From Bacteroidales bacterium (lineage in GTDB: Bacteria; Bacteroidota; Bacteroidia; Bacteroidales; F082): a DNA stretch of 40,211 bases. Where the stretch lies: the NCBI GenBank assembly GCA_017508895.1, contig JAFWRA010000042.1, positions 1 to 40,211 on the forward strand. Reading direction: 5' to 3'. A model generated the notes under the pieces. The model ran no database searches and was not told the origin of the DNA. It saw nothing but the letters and a program-made list of their open reading frames with translations. Position numbers and translations under genes: made by a program. Below, one piece after another: positions 7,585 to 15,225 of this stretch (within the stretch, counting starts at the first letter, position 1; the number at the start of each line of letters is the position of its first letter).

Positions 7585-8073
7585 TTAGCGGATACGGTCG
7601 GTGGAACGCACCTTTTTGATATCCTTCTTCAATCCAGAGGCGGCAGCAATGGTCAACAACAAGGCAACTAAAGGCAGAAAAGCACCCACCTTGAAAGTCG
7701 GGTCGGCACCTATGGGATTGCCAATCACGCGGATGTAATAGCCAAAAACCACCGCAATCCAAGCCACGATAACAATAATGTCGATGCGTGCTATCTTGTG
7801 CAGCTTGACAAACTGCGCCAATTTCACGGCACGGAACAAGCCCATAGCCAGATAGCCGCTCAAGAGAATCGCAGTAACCGCCAAAATCAGGACTGGCAAA
7901 CTGAATGTTTTGGGATAAGGCACCGTTCCTCCAGGAATGCCAGACTCAATACCGAACACATTAAATGTCAAAATATTAGTCTCGCCAAGATACTCAGCTA
8001 ACGGAAGGAAAAACAGCAACGCAAACAGCAGTGCAGATAGGAAAAAGAAAATGGATTGCAATCTTTGTGACAT
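7585..8073 (-). CDS. DUF4293 family integral membrane protein
   Basis: Protein of 162 residues with four hydrophobic segments (about 7-26, 57-78, 96-115 and 128-147), which predicts a four-helix inner-membrane protein. The N-terminus SQRLQSIFFFLSALLF and the charged end KKDIKKVRSTDRIR fit the DUF4293 family as I know it from Bacteroidota. No function is known. It is transcribed divergently from rho, a neighbourhood I recall from other Bacteroidales genomes, and has a TATTTTTG -7 box 24 nt upstream. Confidence 0.82.
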   Translation of the reverse strand: MSQRLQSIFFFLSALLFALLFFLPLAEYLGETNILTFNVFGIESGIPGGTVPYPKTFSLPVLILAVTAILLSGYLAMGLFRAVKLAQFVKLHKIARIDIIVIVAWIAVVFGYYIRVIGNPIGADPTFKVGAFLPLVALLLTIAAASGLKKDIKKVRSTDRIR

Positions 8074-8096
8074 AACTCTTAGATTTAATTTGGGTG

Positions 8097-8104
8097 CAAA
8101 AATA
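8097..8104 (-). promoter_or_regulatory. -7 box of the DUF4293 gene
   Basis: Minus-strand TATTTTTG, 23 nt before the start codon. A matching -33 TTTG at 19-22 nt is not evident. Confidence 0.5.
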
Positions 8105-8196
8105 CGATTTTACCATCAAACGCCAGCTTTAAAAAAGAATTCTGAATGAAAAAGCATTGAAAAACCACGAAATATTTGGTTTTTTATTCGAAAAAA

Positions 8197-8226
8197 TTGC
8201 CATTTCAAAAAAAAAGTCTACCTTTG
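8197..8226 (+). promoter_or_regulatory. Promoter of rho
   Basis: TTG at 8197-8199, a 19-nt spacer and TACCTTTG at 8219-8226 match the Bacteroidota consensus. Transcription should begin near 8233, leaving a leader of about 100 nt. Confidence 0.7.
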
Positions 8227-8232
8227 CGCCAC

Positions 8233-8269
8233 TTTTGTGAGGTTATTCACGTTATATGAACTCACAAAA
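8233..8269 (+). promoter_or_regulatory. 5'-terminal hairpin in the rho leader
   Basis: TTTTGTGAG (8233-8241) pairs perfectly with CTCACAAAA (8261-8269). A second stem, TTCA (8246-8249) with TGAA (8257-8260), stacks on it with only a GTTA bulge on one side. The predicted transcript starts at the first base of the stem. It could stabilise the mRNA or control rho expression; regulation is inference. Confidence 0.55.
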
Positions 8270-8334
8270 CAGTCCCAAAGAATAATATTGTATCAAGACA
8301 ACTATTCCATTCGGAATTCACAAGTCCACTATTT

Positions 8335-10191
8335 ATGTATAACATTTTTGAACTTCAAGAGAAGTCGTTAGACGACCTCAAAATCATTGCCACGGAATTG
8401 GGCATCGATGACGAGAACAGAGACAGAATGCAACTCATTTACGACATCATCGACCATCAAGTGGATCATCCAGACATCAAAAAAACCGAAAAGCCAAAAA
8501 AGGCAAAACAAAAGGCGCCAAAATCCGAAAAAACTGAATCGAAAGCGACGCCTGTAGTTGAAAAACCGGCCGCGAGTGAAACGGAAGTGAAAGAGCCAGC
8601 CAAAGCGCCTGCCAAACCTATTGAAGAAGCCAAAGAGCCTGTCAACAATAATACCCAACAAAGCAAACGTACCAAACGTCCTCGCATCAACAAAGAAGCA
8701 GAAGCCAACGTCGGCGAATGGTTGAAAAACAACACACCACAGACTGTGCAGAATCCTGTTCCAAAGCAAGAAAAGCCTGCCCAGCCTATTGTGGAAGAAG
8801 CTGTTGTAACTCCTGAGGCTCAGGTTATTGAAGAAGCCGTTGAGACGAAATCCGTTCGTGAGAAAAAAGAGAGCTTCAAGCAAAAGCGCAAACGCATCCA
8901 CGAGAACGAGGAAGAAAGTGCTCCTGTCAAAGACACCCCTGCTGCTGAAGCAGAAAACGTCGTGGAAGAAAAACCAATAACAGAAGAAGATACCGCTTCC
9001 AAGCAAGAAAAGATTGAGCGAGGGGAACGTAGTATTGAACAGCGTCCTCGCCGCGATGACCTGCTCAATCAATTCGACAGCAGTGTTAAAGCCGAAGGCG
9101 TGCTTGAAATCATGCCAGAAGGCTTCGGATTCCTCCGTTCTTCAGACTACAACTACCTACCTTCTCCCGACGACATATATGTCTCACAATCGCAAATCAA
9201 GCTGATGGGGCTGAAGACAGGCGACACCATTCTCGGCGTCATCCGTCCACCCAAGACCAGCGAGAAATATTTCCCCTTGGTGAAAGTCGACCTCATCAAT
9301 GGCCGTCGTCCCGAAGAAGTGCGCGACCGCATTCCCTTTGACTACCTCACTCCTCTTTTCCCGAACGAGAAATTCAATATCACAGGACACAAAGGCTGCA
9401 CTATCTCAACCCGTATCATGGACCTCTTCGCCCCTATCGGCAAAGGTCAGCGTGGCTTGATTGTGGCCCAACCTAAGACGGGTAAGACTGTCTTATTAAA
9501 AGAGGTGGCCAACGCCATTGCGGCCAACCATCCTGAGGTCTACCTCATCATCCTTCTTATCGACGAACGTCCCGAGGAAGTCACCGACATGCAACGCAGC
9601 GTAAACGCCGAGGTCATCGCATCCACATTTGACGAGCCTGCCTCCAAACATGTGCAGATTGCTAACATCGTGCTGGAGAAGGCCAAGCGTCTCACTGAAT
9701 GCGGTCACGATGTAGTCATCCTTTTGGATTCTATCACTCGTCTTGCCCGCGCCTACAACACCGTTTCGCCCGCATCAGGCAAGGTGCTCACCGGTGGTGT
9801 GGAAGCCAATGCTTTGCAGAAACCGAAGCGTTTCTTCGGCGCCGCACGTAAGATTGAAAACGGGGGCTCACTGACCATTTTGGCCACCGCCCTCATTGAC
9901 ACAGGCTCCAAGATGGACGAAGTCATCTTCGAAGAATTCAAGGGCACAGGCAACATGGAATTGCAACTTGACCGCCGTTTGTCGAACAAGCGCATCTTCC
10001 CGTCCATCGACATCGTTGCTTCGGGCACACGCCGCGACGATCTGTTGGTCGACGAACGTACGCTGGCTCGCGTTTGGGCACTACGCAACCACTTCGCCGA
10101 CATGACGCCGCTTGAGGCCATGGAGTTCCTGAAAGACCGCGTTGCCAAGACGATCAACAATGAAGAATTCCTAATGAGTTTGGATAAATAA
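8335..10191 (+). CDS. rho: Transcription termination factor Rho, with long disordered insertion
   Basis: RNA-dependent ATPase and helicase that ends transcription as a hexamer. The N-terminal Rho-N helical region covers about residues 1-45. Residues of about 50-245 are a low-complexity insertion rich in Lys, Glu, Ala, Pro and Val. The RNA-binding cold-shock-like domain follows at about 252-320 ([16 protein letters not shown]). The ATPase core has a P-loop ending at Gly383-Lys384-Thr385, a Walker B near [17 protein letters not shown], and the Q-loop / R-loop region around [16 protein letters not shown]. The insertion is typical of Bacteroidota Rho; in Bacteroides thetaiotaomicron such a region has been reported to drive phase separation. 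The gene is monocistronic, with its own promoter and terminator. Confidence 0.97.
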   Translation: MYNIFELQEKSLDDLKIIATELGIDDENRDRMQLIYDIIDHQVDHPDIKKTEKPKKAKQKAPKSEKTESKATPVVEKPAASETEVKEPAKAPAKPIEEAKEPVNNNTQQSKRTKRPRINKEAEANVGEWLKNNTPQTVQNPVPKQEKPAQPIVEEAVVTPEAQVIEEAVETKSVREKKESFKQKRKRIHENEEESAPVKDTPAAEAENVVEEKPITEEDTASKQEKIERGERSIEQRPRRDDLLNQFDSSVKAEGVLEIMPEGFGFLRSSDYNYLPSPDDIYVSQSQIKLMGLKTGDTILGVIRPPKTSEKYFPLVKVDLINGRRPEEVRDRIPFDYLTPLFPNEKFNITGHKGCTISTRIMDLFAPIGKGQRGLIVAQPKTGKTVLLKEVANAIAANHPEVYLIILLIDERPEEVTDMQRSVNAEVIASTFDEPASKHVQIANIVLEKAKRLTECGHDVVILLDSITRLARAYNTVSPASGKVLTGGVEANALQKPKRFFGAARKIENGGSLTILATALIDTGSKMDEVIFEEFKGTGNMELQLDRRLSNKRIFPSIDIVASGTRRDDLLVDERTLARVWALRNHFADMTPLEAMEFLKDRVAKTINNEEFLMSLDK

Positions 10192-10205
10192 TTCTATAAA
10201 TGAAG

Positions 10206-10240
10206 AAATGGTGCACGGCTTCGCTGCACCATTTTTTCTT
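10206..10240 (+). terminator. Intrinsic terminator of rho
   Basis: A perfect 10-bp stem, AAATGGTGCA (10206-10215) with TGCACCATTT (10225-10234), runs into a T-rich tail. The rho gene itself is thus closed by a Rho-independent terminator. Confidence 0.88.
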
Positions 10241-10253
10241 TTAATACAAATCC

Positions 10254-10856
10254 ATGAAAAAAGTACTTGTTTTCCTAACAGTGATTCTCTTTTCAATGCC
10301 AATGCGGGCACAAAATCTCACCCTTTTGGACAGCATAAAGAGTGCCAATACCAATATCACCACCGTTGAGGCTAACATACACAACCACACTCAGAAAACC
10401 GACAAGACCATCGAAAAGGACGGGGCTTTTTATTATAGCTTCTCCGACAAGTTCTCTGCCATCTTTGAAAACGACAGTTACATGATTGTCAATGACAACC
10501 ATATCAAGGTGGACATCGGCATCTTCCATGGCACTTTCAGGATGTGGAATGGCCCCATCCGCTCGTTGACCCGTGCCTTTCTCTATGCACTACAAGGTCG
10601 TTGCGAAGACTTGGCCGAAGAAAACAATTTCACCCTACAAACAGAATCGGACGAGCATTTCCACATTGTCTACTTCACCACGAAAAAGAAATTACTGATA
10701 GGCATCGGCCTTAAGCAAGCCATTTTCCGATACGATAGGGAAAGCCTGCTTCTCAAGGAAATCGTGTTGATTGACTACAAAGATTCTATCGATACCTTTA
10801 CCCTTGAAAACGAGAAATATAACACCAAAATCGAGGATAGCACTTTCGACATTTAA
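10254..10856 (+). CDS. LolA-like outer membrane lipoprotein carrier protein
   Basis: Periplasmic protein of 200 residues with signal peptide (1-19, ending MRAQ). The pattern of a helix with TTVEANIHNHTQ, followed by DGAFYYSFSDKFSAIFENDSYMIVND, resembles the LolA fold of Bacteroidota. LolA carries lipoproteins from the inner to the outer membrane. The repeated beta strands at 60-190 support the half-barrel fold. It starts 14 nt after the rho terminator tail and its stop codon overlaps that of the convergent mpl gene, so there is no spacer between them. Similarity to canonical LolA is low, so a related periplasmic carrier is possible. Confidence 0.75.
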   Translation: MKKVLVFLTVILFSMPMRAQNLTLLDSIKSANTNITTVEANIHNHTQKTDKTIEKDGAFYYSFSDKFSAIFENDSYMIVNDNHIKVDIGIFHGTFRMWNGPIRSLTRAFLYALQGRCEDLAEENNFTLQTESDEHFHIVYFTTKKKLLIGIGLKQAIFRYDRESLLLKEIVLIDYKDSIDTFTLENEKYNTKIEDSTFDI

Positions 10857-12208
10857 TCGTACAAGGCCTTCAAATCATCGGTCGTCAGACCGTTGAAGTC
10901 GCCAGAACTCATGAAAGCGCCAATGACATTATGTCGTTGGCCTTTTTCTAATAAGGCGACCAGCTCCGCCTTGTTATGCACGACCTTCAAGTCAGTACGA
11001 CCAAAGCCTTCAACGATACGCGAATCAGGCATGAGTTCCAGCTTTTTGATGGCCACGGCATGTGGGTCGTAGAAGACAATCGCCGTGTCAGCCAGTTTCA
11101 AGGCATCGCGATAATGGTCGATGAAAACTTCACTAAGGCTACTATAGGTGTGCAACTCAAAGACTGCAATCAAATGTTTCTCAGGGAACTGTTCGCGCAA
11201 GGCCTTCACGCTGGCATTCACCTTTGAAGGTGCGTGGGCAAAATCGCGGAAGACGAAGTTGTCGCCATTGTCGAACAACAGTTCCAAGCGTCGGGCTGCA
11301 CCTTTGAAAGACGCAATGGCCTCATAGAATTGCACATCGGTCACGCCGAGTTGTTGGCAGACCAAACGTGCCGCATTGATATTCTTCATGTTATGGCTGC
11401 CAAAGATGCCCACTTCCCTTCTACTGCCGTCAGGCAAGAGCAAGGTCGTCTTGATGCCATTGCTCTCAAAGGGATGCACGCCATAGCCGAAGGTACGGCA
11501 CTGTGCGCCTTGGGCAATCTTTTCGGCCTCAACATCGGTTTGGTCGTAAATCAAGCAACCACCTGGCTCAATGGTGCGGACAAAAATGCGGAATTGTTCG
11601 AGATAGTTGTCAAATGTCGGGAAGACATTGACATGATCCCAGCCGATGCCACTAATCACCGCAACATGAGGATGATAGTGATGGAACTTCGGTACGCGGT
11701 CAATGGGCGAAGTGAGGTATTCGTCGCCTTCCATCACCATATATTTCGCTGTCTCGCTGAGGCGTACCATCACATCGAAGCCTTCCAACTGCGCCCCGAC
11801 CATGAAATCAGTCTCGATGCCGACATGCTTAAGCACATGAAGAATCATGGAGGTGATGGTCGTCTTGCCATGGCTACCGCCGACAACGATACGCGTCTTG
11901 TCCTTGCCCTGCTCGTAGAGGTATTCGGGATAGGAATACACCTTCAGACCCAATTCTTGGGCACGGACAAGTTCAGGGTTGTCGATACGGGCGTGCATGC
12001 CGAGGATGACGGCATCATATGACTTATCCAGTTTCTCGGGATACCAGCCCCATTGCGGAGGCAGGATGCCTTCTTTGGCTAAGCGTGACTTGGAAGGTTC
12101 GAAGATCTCATCATCCGAACCCGTGACTTCATAACCCTTGCGGTGCAAGGCAATGGCGAGGTTGTGCATGGCACTCCCGCCTATGGCAATAAAGTGGACT
12201 TTTTTCAT
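10853..12208 (-). CDS. mpl: Mpl-type Mur ligase (UDP-MurNAc : murein tripeptide ligase family)
   Basis: Mur ligase of 451 residues. Mpl-type enzymes reattach the recycled tripeptide L-Ala-gamma-D-Glu-meso-DAP to UDP-MurNAc with ATP. The N-terminal Rossmann domain starts FIAIGGSAMHNLAIAL, which is closer to MurC/Mpl than to MurD-F. The ATP loop GGSHGKTT is at residues 110-117, followed by the EGDEYLTSPID segment and the GIGWDHVNVFP motif around 206. The C-terminal domain contains RDFAHAPSKVNASVKAL. The Glu-Tyr-rich EGDEY motif and the overall length favour Mpl over MurC. It begins 18 nt after the SRP RNA; read-through from upstream is possible because no separate promoter is visible. Confidence 0.85.
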   Translation of the reverse strand: MKKVHFIAIGGSAMHNLAIALHRKGYEVTGSDDEIFEPSKSRLAKEGILPPQWGWYPEKLDKSYDAVILGMHARIDNPELVRAQELGLKVYSYPEYLYEQGKDKTRIVVGGSHGKTTITSMILHVLKHVGIETDFMVGAQLEGFDVMVRLSETAKYMVMEGDEYLTSPIDRVPKFHHYHPHVAVISGIGWDHVNVFPTFDNYLEQFRIFVRTIEPGGCLIYDQTDVEAEKIAQGAQCRTFGYGVHPFESNGIKTTLLLPDGSRREVGIFGSHNMKNINAARLVCQQLGVTDVQFYEAIASFKGAARRLELLFDNGDNFVFRDFAHAPSKVNASVKALREQFPEKHLIAVFELHTYSSLSEVFIDHYRDALKLADTAIVFYDPHAVAIKKLELMPDSRIVEGFGRTDLKVVHNKAELVALLEKGQRHNVIGAFMSSGDFNGLTTDDLKALYD

Positions 12209-12225
12209 AGTGATAAAACAAAGAA

Positions 12226-12322
12226 GGGTAAGCTACTCATATCGCACCGCTACAACCTCCTACCCTTGCTACATTCCTGTCCTGGGGGATTTCAGAGGGA
12301 GCTGGTCGTATAAGACTTACCC
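12226..12322 (-). ncRNA. ffs: Signal recognition particle RNA (small bacterial 4.5S type)
   Basis: RNA of about 97 nt that binds Ffh and targets membrane and exported proteins. The apical domain reads CCCCCAGGACAGGAA and then TGTAGCAAGGGT: a GGAA tetraloop closed by ACA/TGU, flanked by the CAGG / AGCA internal loop that Ffh recognises. The ends pair perfectly (GGGTAAG with CTTACCC), followed by CTTATA with TATGAG and AGCTCC with GGAGGTT. A TACTTTTG -7 box sits just upstream, so transcription should begin at the first G. A T-rich run follows the 3' end. Placement between a PurF-like gene and mpl gives no functional hint. Confidence 0.88.
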
Positions 12323-12326
12323 GATG

Positions 12327-12356
12327 CAAAAGTACGGACTTTTCTTGGATTGGCAA
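12327..12356 (-). promoter_or_regulatory. Promoter of the SRP RNA
   Basis: On the minus strand TTG (12354-12356), a 19-nt spacer and TACTTTTG (12327-12334) match the consensus. The 5' end of the SRP RNA lies about five bases downstream of the box. Confidence 0.75.
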
Positions 12357-12373
12357 GCAAAAATCGAAAAATT

Positions 12374-13783
12374 TTACTCGTGCCCGTAGCTCGACCCATC
12401 AAAGCAATGCGTGCAGAGGTCGCACTTGGGCAGGCCAATGGCACGTACAACGCTCTCCAAGGTATTGAATTTCAAAGAATCCACACCGACATGTTTGCGT
12501 AGCATCTCCACGAGGTTGGCATATTCCTGGCTTGTCGGGTCACAGTATTTTTCTATTTTACGGTTGTCGTCACCTTCCATCTCTTCGATGCAACGACGGG
12601 TAATAAGCTCCATGATGTTCTTGGAAGCAGAGAAATTGAGGAAAGGACAACCGAAAAGTAATGGCGGACAACTGATGCGCACATGCACCTCCTTGGCACC
12701 ATAGTCGTAGAGCATCTTTACGTTGTCACGCAGCTGGGTGCCACGCACGATGCTGTCGTCGCAAAAGGCCACTTTCTTGCCTTCGAGCAAGGCTCGGTTG
12801 GGAATCAGCTTCATCTTGGCCACATGCTCGCGCTGGCTCTGGTTGACAGGCATGAAGCTGCGTGACCAGGTGGGGGTGTATTTCACCACGCCACGCAAAT
12901 AGGGAACCTTACGCACATTGGAATAACCCAACGCCATTCCAATACCGGAATCAGGAATGGCAGAGACATAGTCGAGATCGAAGTAGTCTTGCTTGCCCAT
13001 CTCGCGACCTTCGTTATAACGAGCCTCTTCCACGTTAATACCCTCATAGTCAGCAGCTGGATAACCATAATAAATCCACAGGAAAGAGCACACCTGCTTC
13101 TTTGGGCTTGGTGGCAAAAGCTGCTGAATACCATCGAGTGTTACCTTGACAATCTCACCAGGACCAACATTGTAGCAAGTCGCATAATCGAGATTGATGA
13201 AACTATGGCTTTCGGAGGCTACCACATAACCTTCCTCACTCTTTCCAACAATAATAGGTGTGCGTCCGTAATAGTCGCGGGCGGCGATGATGCCGTCAGC
13301 AGTCATGATAATCATGGAGCACGAGCCTTTCACCTTATTATATACGTTTTGGATACCATCGACGAAGTCCTCTCCTTGTGTGATAAGCAGGGCCATCAGT
13401 TCTGTGGGGTTAGTGGCACCCGAGCTCAGCTCTGCAAAATGCTGACGTTGATCCAAACAATGCTCGACCAACTCGTCCAAATTGTTGATTTTTGCTACTG
13501 TAGCAATAGCAAACTTACCTAAATGCGAGTTGACCACAATGGGTTGAGCATCCGTATCGCTGATGACACCGATACCAATATTGCCTACAAACTTACCTAA
13601 CTCATCGCAAAATTTCGTGCGAAAATAGGAGTTTTCAATATCGTGAATCGAACGGTGAAACAATTCGCCGTCGTAGGTTACCATACCCGCACGCTTGGTG
13701 CCAAGATGTGAATGATAATCAATACCATAGAATAAATCCTTCACGCAAGGATGTTTGGAAACAGTGCCAAAAAAACCGCCCAT
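12374..13783 (-). CDS. PurF-like amidophosphoribosyltransferase paralog lacking the glutaminase nucleophile
   Basis: Protein of 469 residues with the two-domain layout of glutamine PRPP amidotransferase, the first enzyme of purine synthesis. The C-terminal domain keeps the PRPP loop VAFCDDSIVRGT (338-349). Cysteines at 232, 379, 454 and 457 resemble the iron-sulfur ligands of Bacillus-type PurF. The N-terminal domain, however, starts MGGFFG, whereas canonical PurF needs Cys right after the initiator Met. An in-frame stop five codons upstream rules out a longer start. The usual RYST motif reads VISDT and the HNGN segment reads AKINN. It therefore cannot hydrolyse glutamine in the normal way; it may use free ammonia, another subunit or another substrate. 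A genuine purF is expected elsewhere. purM is in this window but 20 kb away. Confidence 0.85.
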   Translation of the reverse strand: MGGFFGTVSKHPCVKDLFYGIDYHSHLGTKRAGMVTYDGELFHRSIHDIENSYFRTKFCDELGKFVGNIGIGVISDTDAQPIVVNSHLGKFAIATVAKINNLDELVEHCLDQRQHFAELSSGATNPTELMALLITQGEDFVDGIQNVYNKVKGSCSMIIMTADGIIAARDYYGRTPIIVGKSEEGYVVASESHSFINLDYATCYNVGPGEIVKVTLDGIQQLLPPSPKKQVCSFLWIYYGYPAADYEGINVEEARYNEGREMGKQDYFDLDYVSAIPDSGIGMALGYSNVRKVPYLRGVVKYTPTWSRSFMPVNQSQREHVAKMKLIPNRALLEGKKVAFCDDSIVRGTQLRDNVKMLYDYGAKEVHVRISCPPLLFGCPFLNFSASKNIMELITRRCIEEMEGDDNRKIEKYCDPTSQEYANLVEMLRKHVGVDSLKFNTLESVVRAIGLPKCDLCTHCFDGSSYGHE

Positions 13784-13800
13784 AGTGTTTTCAATTTAGG

Positions 13801-13841
13801 TGATAAAACAAAAAACATCTGCGGGAACTACCCCGTAGATG
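13801..13841 (-). promoter_or_regulatory. Terminator-like hairpin in the leader of the PurF-like gene
   Basis: On the minus strand CATCTACGGG pairs with CCCGCAGATG (13832-13841 and 13816-13825) with one mismatch and a 6-nt loop. It is followed by six Ts, a G and four Ts. It lies between the promoter and the start codon, and transcription should start at about its first base. This is the form of an attenuator or a leader terminator; the signal it would sense is unknown. Confidence 0.6.
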
Positions 13842-13846
13842 GACTG

Positions 13847-13854
13847 CAAAAATA
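13847..13854 (-). promoter_or_regulatory. -7 box of the PurF-like gene
   Basis: Minus-strand TATTTTTG about 63 nt before the start codon, just upstream of the leader hairpin. No convincing TTTG at -33 was identified. Confidence 0.55.
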
Positions 13855-13886
13855 CAGAATTTCACCTTGGTTCCGTAACATTTTTG

Positions 13887-13894
13887 TATTTTTG
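13887..13894 (+). promoter_or_regulatory. -7 box of the YciO-type gene
   Basis: TATTTTTG lies 21 nt before the start codon at 13916. A TTG at 13867-13869 is a weak -33 candidate with a short 17-nt spacer. Confidence 0.55.
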
Positions 13895-13915
13895 CGCGTT
13901 TTTTTTCATAAATCT

Positions 13916-14533
13916 ATGATACTCAAACTCTACCCTACCGATCCCAACCCGCGCTATGTCAAGATGATCTTGGAATGCTTGGCCGACGGCGGTACCATCA
14001 TCTTCCCTACCGACACCTTGTACGGTTTGGGAGGTTGCATCAACAACCCGCGTACCTTCGAACGCATCTGCCAAATCAAAGGCATCAAGAAGGAGAAGGC
14101 CAACTTCTCGTTTATCTTCCACGACCTCAGCATGTTGAGTGAGTTCACCAAGCCCATCAATAACGACGTGTTCAAGATGATGAAGCGCAATTTGCCAGGG
14201 CCTTTCACCTTCATTTTGGAAGCCAACAACAACATTCCACGCATCTTCCAGAGCAAGAAGAAGACCATCGGCATCCGCATCCCCGACCAACCAATCATAA
14301 CGAACATCGTGAAGGAGTTCGGGAGTCCTATCATGACCACCTCTTTGGCCGACGAAGAAGACGAAATCAACCCTTACCTCACCGACCCTGAAGAGATTCA
14401 CGACCGTTACAAGGACTTGGTAGACATCGTCATCGACGGTGGTGCGGGCGAGAACGAAGAAAGTACCGTTGTGGATTGCACTGATAATGATATAGTTATC
14501 ATTCGTCAAGGCAAGGGATTGTTGGACGAATGA
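13916..14533 (+). CDS. YciO/YrdC/Sua5 family protein
   Basis: Protein of 205 residues with a single YrdC-like domain. YrdC/Sua5 members make threonylcarbamoyl-AMP for the t6A modification of tRNA. The motif PTDTLYGLGG near 31-40 and the block GPFTFILEANNNIPRI followed by KKTIGIRIPDQPI match YciO of E. coli especially closely. The Sua5 C-terminal domain is absent. YciO proteins share the fold, but their activity in t6A synthesis is weak or unsettled, so I keep the call at family level. I start at ATG 13916 because the -7 box lies at 13887-13894; a longer frame from 13751 would begin before the promoter. The tRNA-Lys gene follows 70 nt later. Confidence 0.87.
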   Translation: MILKLYPTDPNPRYVKMILECLADGGTIIFPTDTLYGLGGCINNPRTFERICQIKGIKKEKANFSFIFHDLSMLSEFTKPINNDVFKMMKRNLPGPFTFILEANNNIPRIFQSKKKTIGIRIPDQPIITNIVKEFGSPIMTTSLADEEDEINPYLTDPEEIHDRYKDLVDIVIDGGAGENEESTVVDCTDNDIVIIRQGKGLLDE

Positions 14534-14575
14534 AAAAAAATTGGCTGAAAAAGTCAGGGATAACGAAAAAAGCTG

Positions 14576-14583
14576 TACTTTTG
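14576..14583 (+). promoter_or_regulatory. -7 box of tRNA-Lys
   Basis: TACTTTTG lies 20 nt before the first base of the tRNA, consistent with a short 5' leader removed by RNase P. No clear -33 TTTG at 19-22 nt. Confidence 0.6.
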
Positions 14584-14603
14584 CACCCGCAAAAAGCAAG
14601 GAT

Positions 14604-14676
14604 GACTCGGTAGCTCAGCAGGTAGAGCACAACACTTTTAATGTTGGGGTCCTGGGTTCGAGCCCCAGCCGGGTCA
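14604..14676 (+). tRNA. tRNA-Lys (anticodon TTT)
   Basis: The acceptor stem GACTCGG pairs with CCGGGTC with one G-T pair. The anticodon stem CAACA/TGTTG encloses the loop CTTTTAA, anticodon TTT. The T arm CTGGG-TTCGAGC-CCCAG is intact. The discriminator base is A, and CCA is not encoded (CGA follows). A strong terminator lies 15 nt downstream. Confidence 0.97.
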
Positions 14677-14690
14677 CGAAATTCAAAAAT

Positions 14691-14726
14691 AGACCTAATT
14701 GATTTCCAATCAGTTAGGTCTTTTTC
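14691..14726. terminator. Intrinsic terminator after tRNA-Lys
   Basis: A 13-bp stem from 14692-14704 and 14708-14720, with one G-T pair and a TCC loop, is followed by five Ts. It may also serve the convergent small gene ending at 14762. Confidence 0.9.
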
Positions 14727-14761
14727 ATACCCCAAAAATGGCCTGCCGTGTCAACCGCGTG

Positions 14762-15007
14762 TCAATCGTTGTCTTTATAAAACGCAATCAGCTCCTCCAT
14801 GGTAGCGAAAGGTTTCTCGTCGAGGTCCACCCAGACTCCATCATTGAGGCGCTGCATCTTCCAACCTGTCACCGCACCGTCGACCATCACAGGCACGACG
14901 CGTCTGTCCATTCCAAGATTGAAGCCCTCTCCTATCAGACCTTCATACGCCTTATTCATCTTATCGACGATGCCACTTAGGCTACCTTTTATCTTGTTAT
15001 TCGGCAT
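14762..15007 (-). CDS. Small protein of unknown function
   Basis: Open frame of 81 residues that I do not recognise. It has no signal peptide or membrane segment. The N-terminal half is basic and helical (NNKIKGSLSGIVDKMNKAYEG) and the second half looks like short beta strands (RRVVPVMVDGAVTGWKM) followed by an acidic helix (TMEELIAFYKDND). Support for expression is good: minus-strand TTTG, a 19-nt spacer and TATTTTTG lie 24 nt before the start, and a terminator lies downstream. It stands alone between tRNA-Lys and the helicase gene. Confidence 0.7.
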   Translation of the reverse strand: MPNNKIKGSLSGIVDKMNKAYEGLIGEGFNLGMDRRVVPVMVDGAVTGWKMQRLNDGVWVDLDEKPFATMEELIAFYKDND

Positions 15008-15030
15008 AGGGTGGATTGTGTTTTATGCTG

Positions 15031-15061
15031 CAAAAATACACAAAATAATGTGAAAACCAAA
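15031..15061 (-). promoter_or_regulatory. Promoter of the 81-residue protein
   Basis: On the minus strand TTTG (15058-15061), exactly 19 nt, then TATTTTTG (15031-15038). This is one of the best consensus matches in the window. Confidence 0.8.
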
Positions 15062-15198
15062 AACAAACGGAAATCATATACAGCTGCCATGATAGGACAA
15101 CCCTACAATCTATATTAGCTACCACGGTGTGACAGCCCAACAATCCAAAACTTTTAACTACACTAAACCTTATGCCATCAATTCTAAACTATTTTCAT

Positions 15199-15206
15199 TA
15201 TCTTTG
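15199..15206 (+). promoter_or_regulatory. -7 box of the UvrD/PcrA-like helicase gene
   Basis: TATCTTTG lies 20 nt before the start at 15226. It places transcription after the ATG at 15172, which supports the shorter start. The rest of the 15039-15198 spacer shows nothing else I can support. Confidence 0.6.
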
Positions 15207-15225
15207 CCGACCAAACGAGAAACCC

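Noticed and set aside
8160..8185. Terminator upstream of the rho promoter (AAAAACCA / TGGTTTTT)
   Set aside because: The 8-bp AT-rich stem lies between divergent promoters, where no transcript needs to end; it may be chance in an AT-rich spacer.
11234..12022. Plus-strand open frame of 262 codons
   Set aside because: It is the shadow of mpl, whose Mur ligase motifs are clear.
13801..13854. Purine or PreQ1 riboswitch in the PurF-like leader
   Set aside because: The transcript segment before the U-run is only about 30 nt and lacks a junction or pseudoknot pattern; only a simple terminator-like hairpin is visible.
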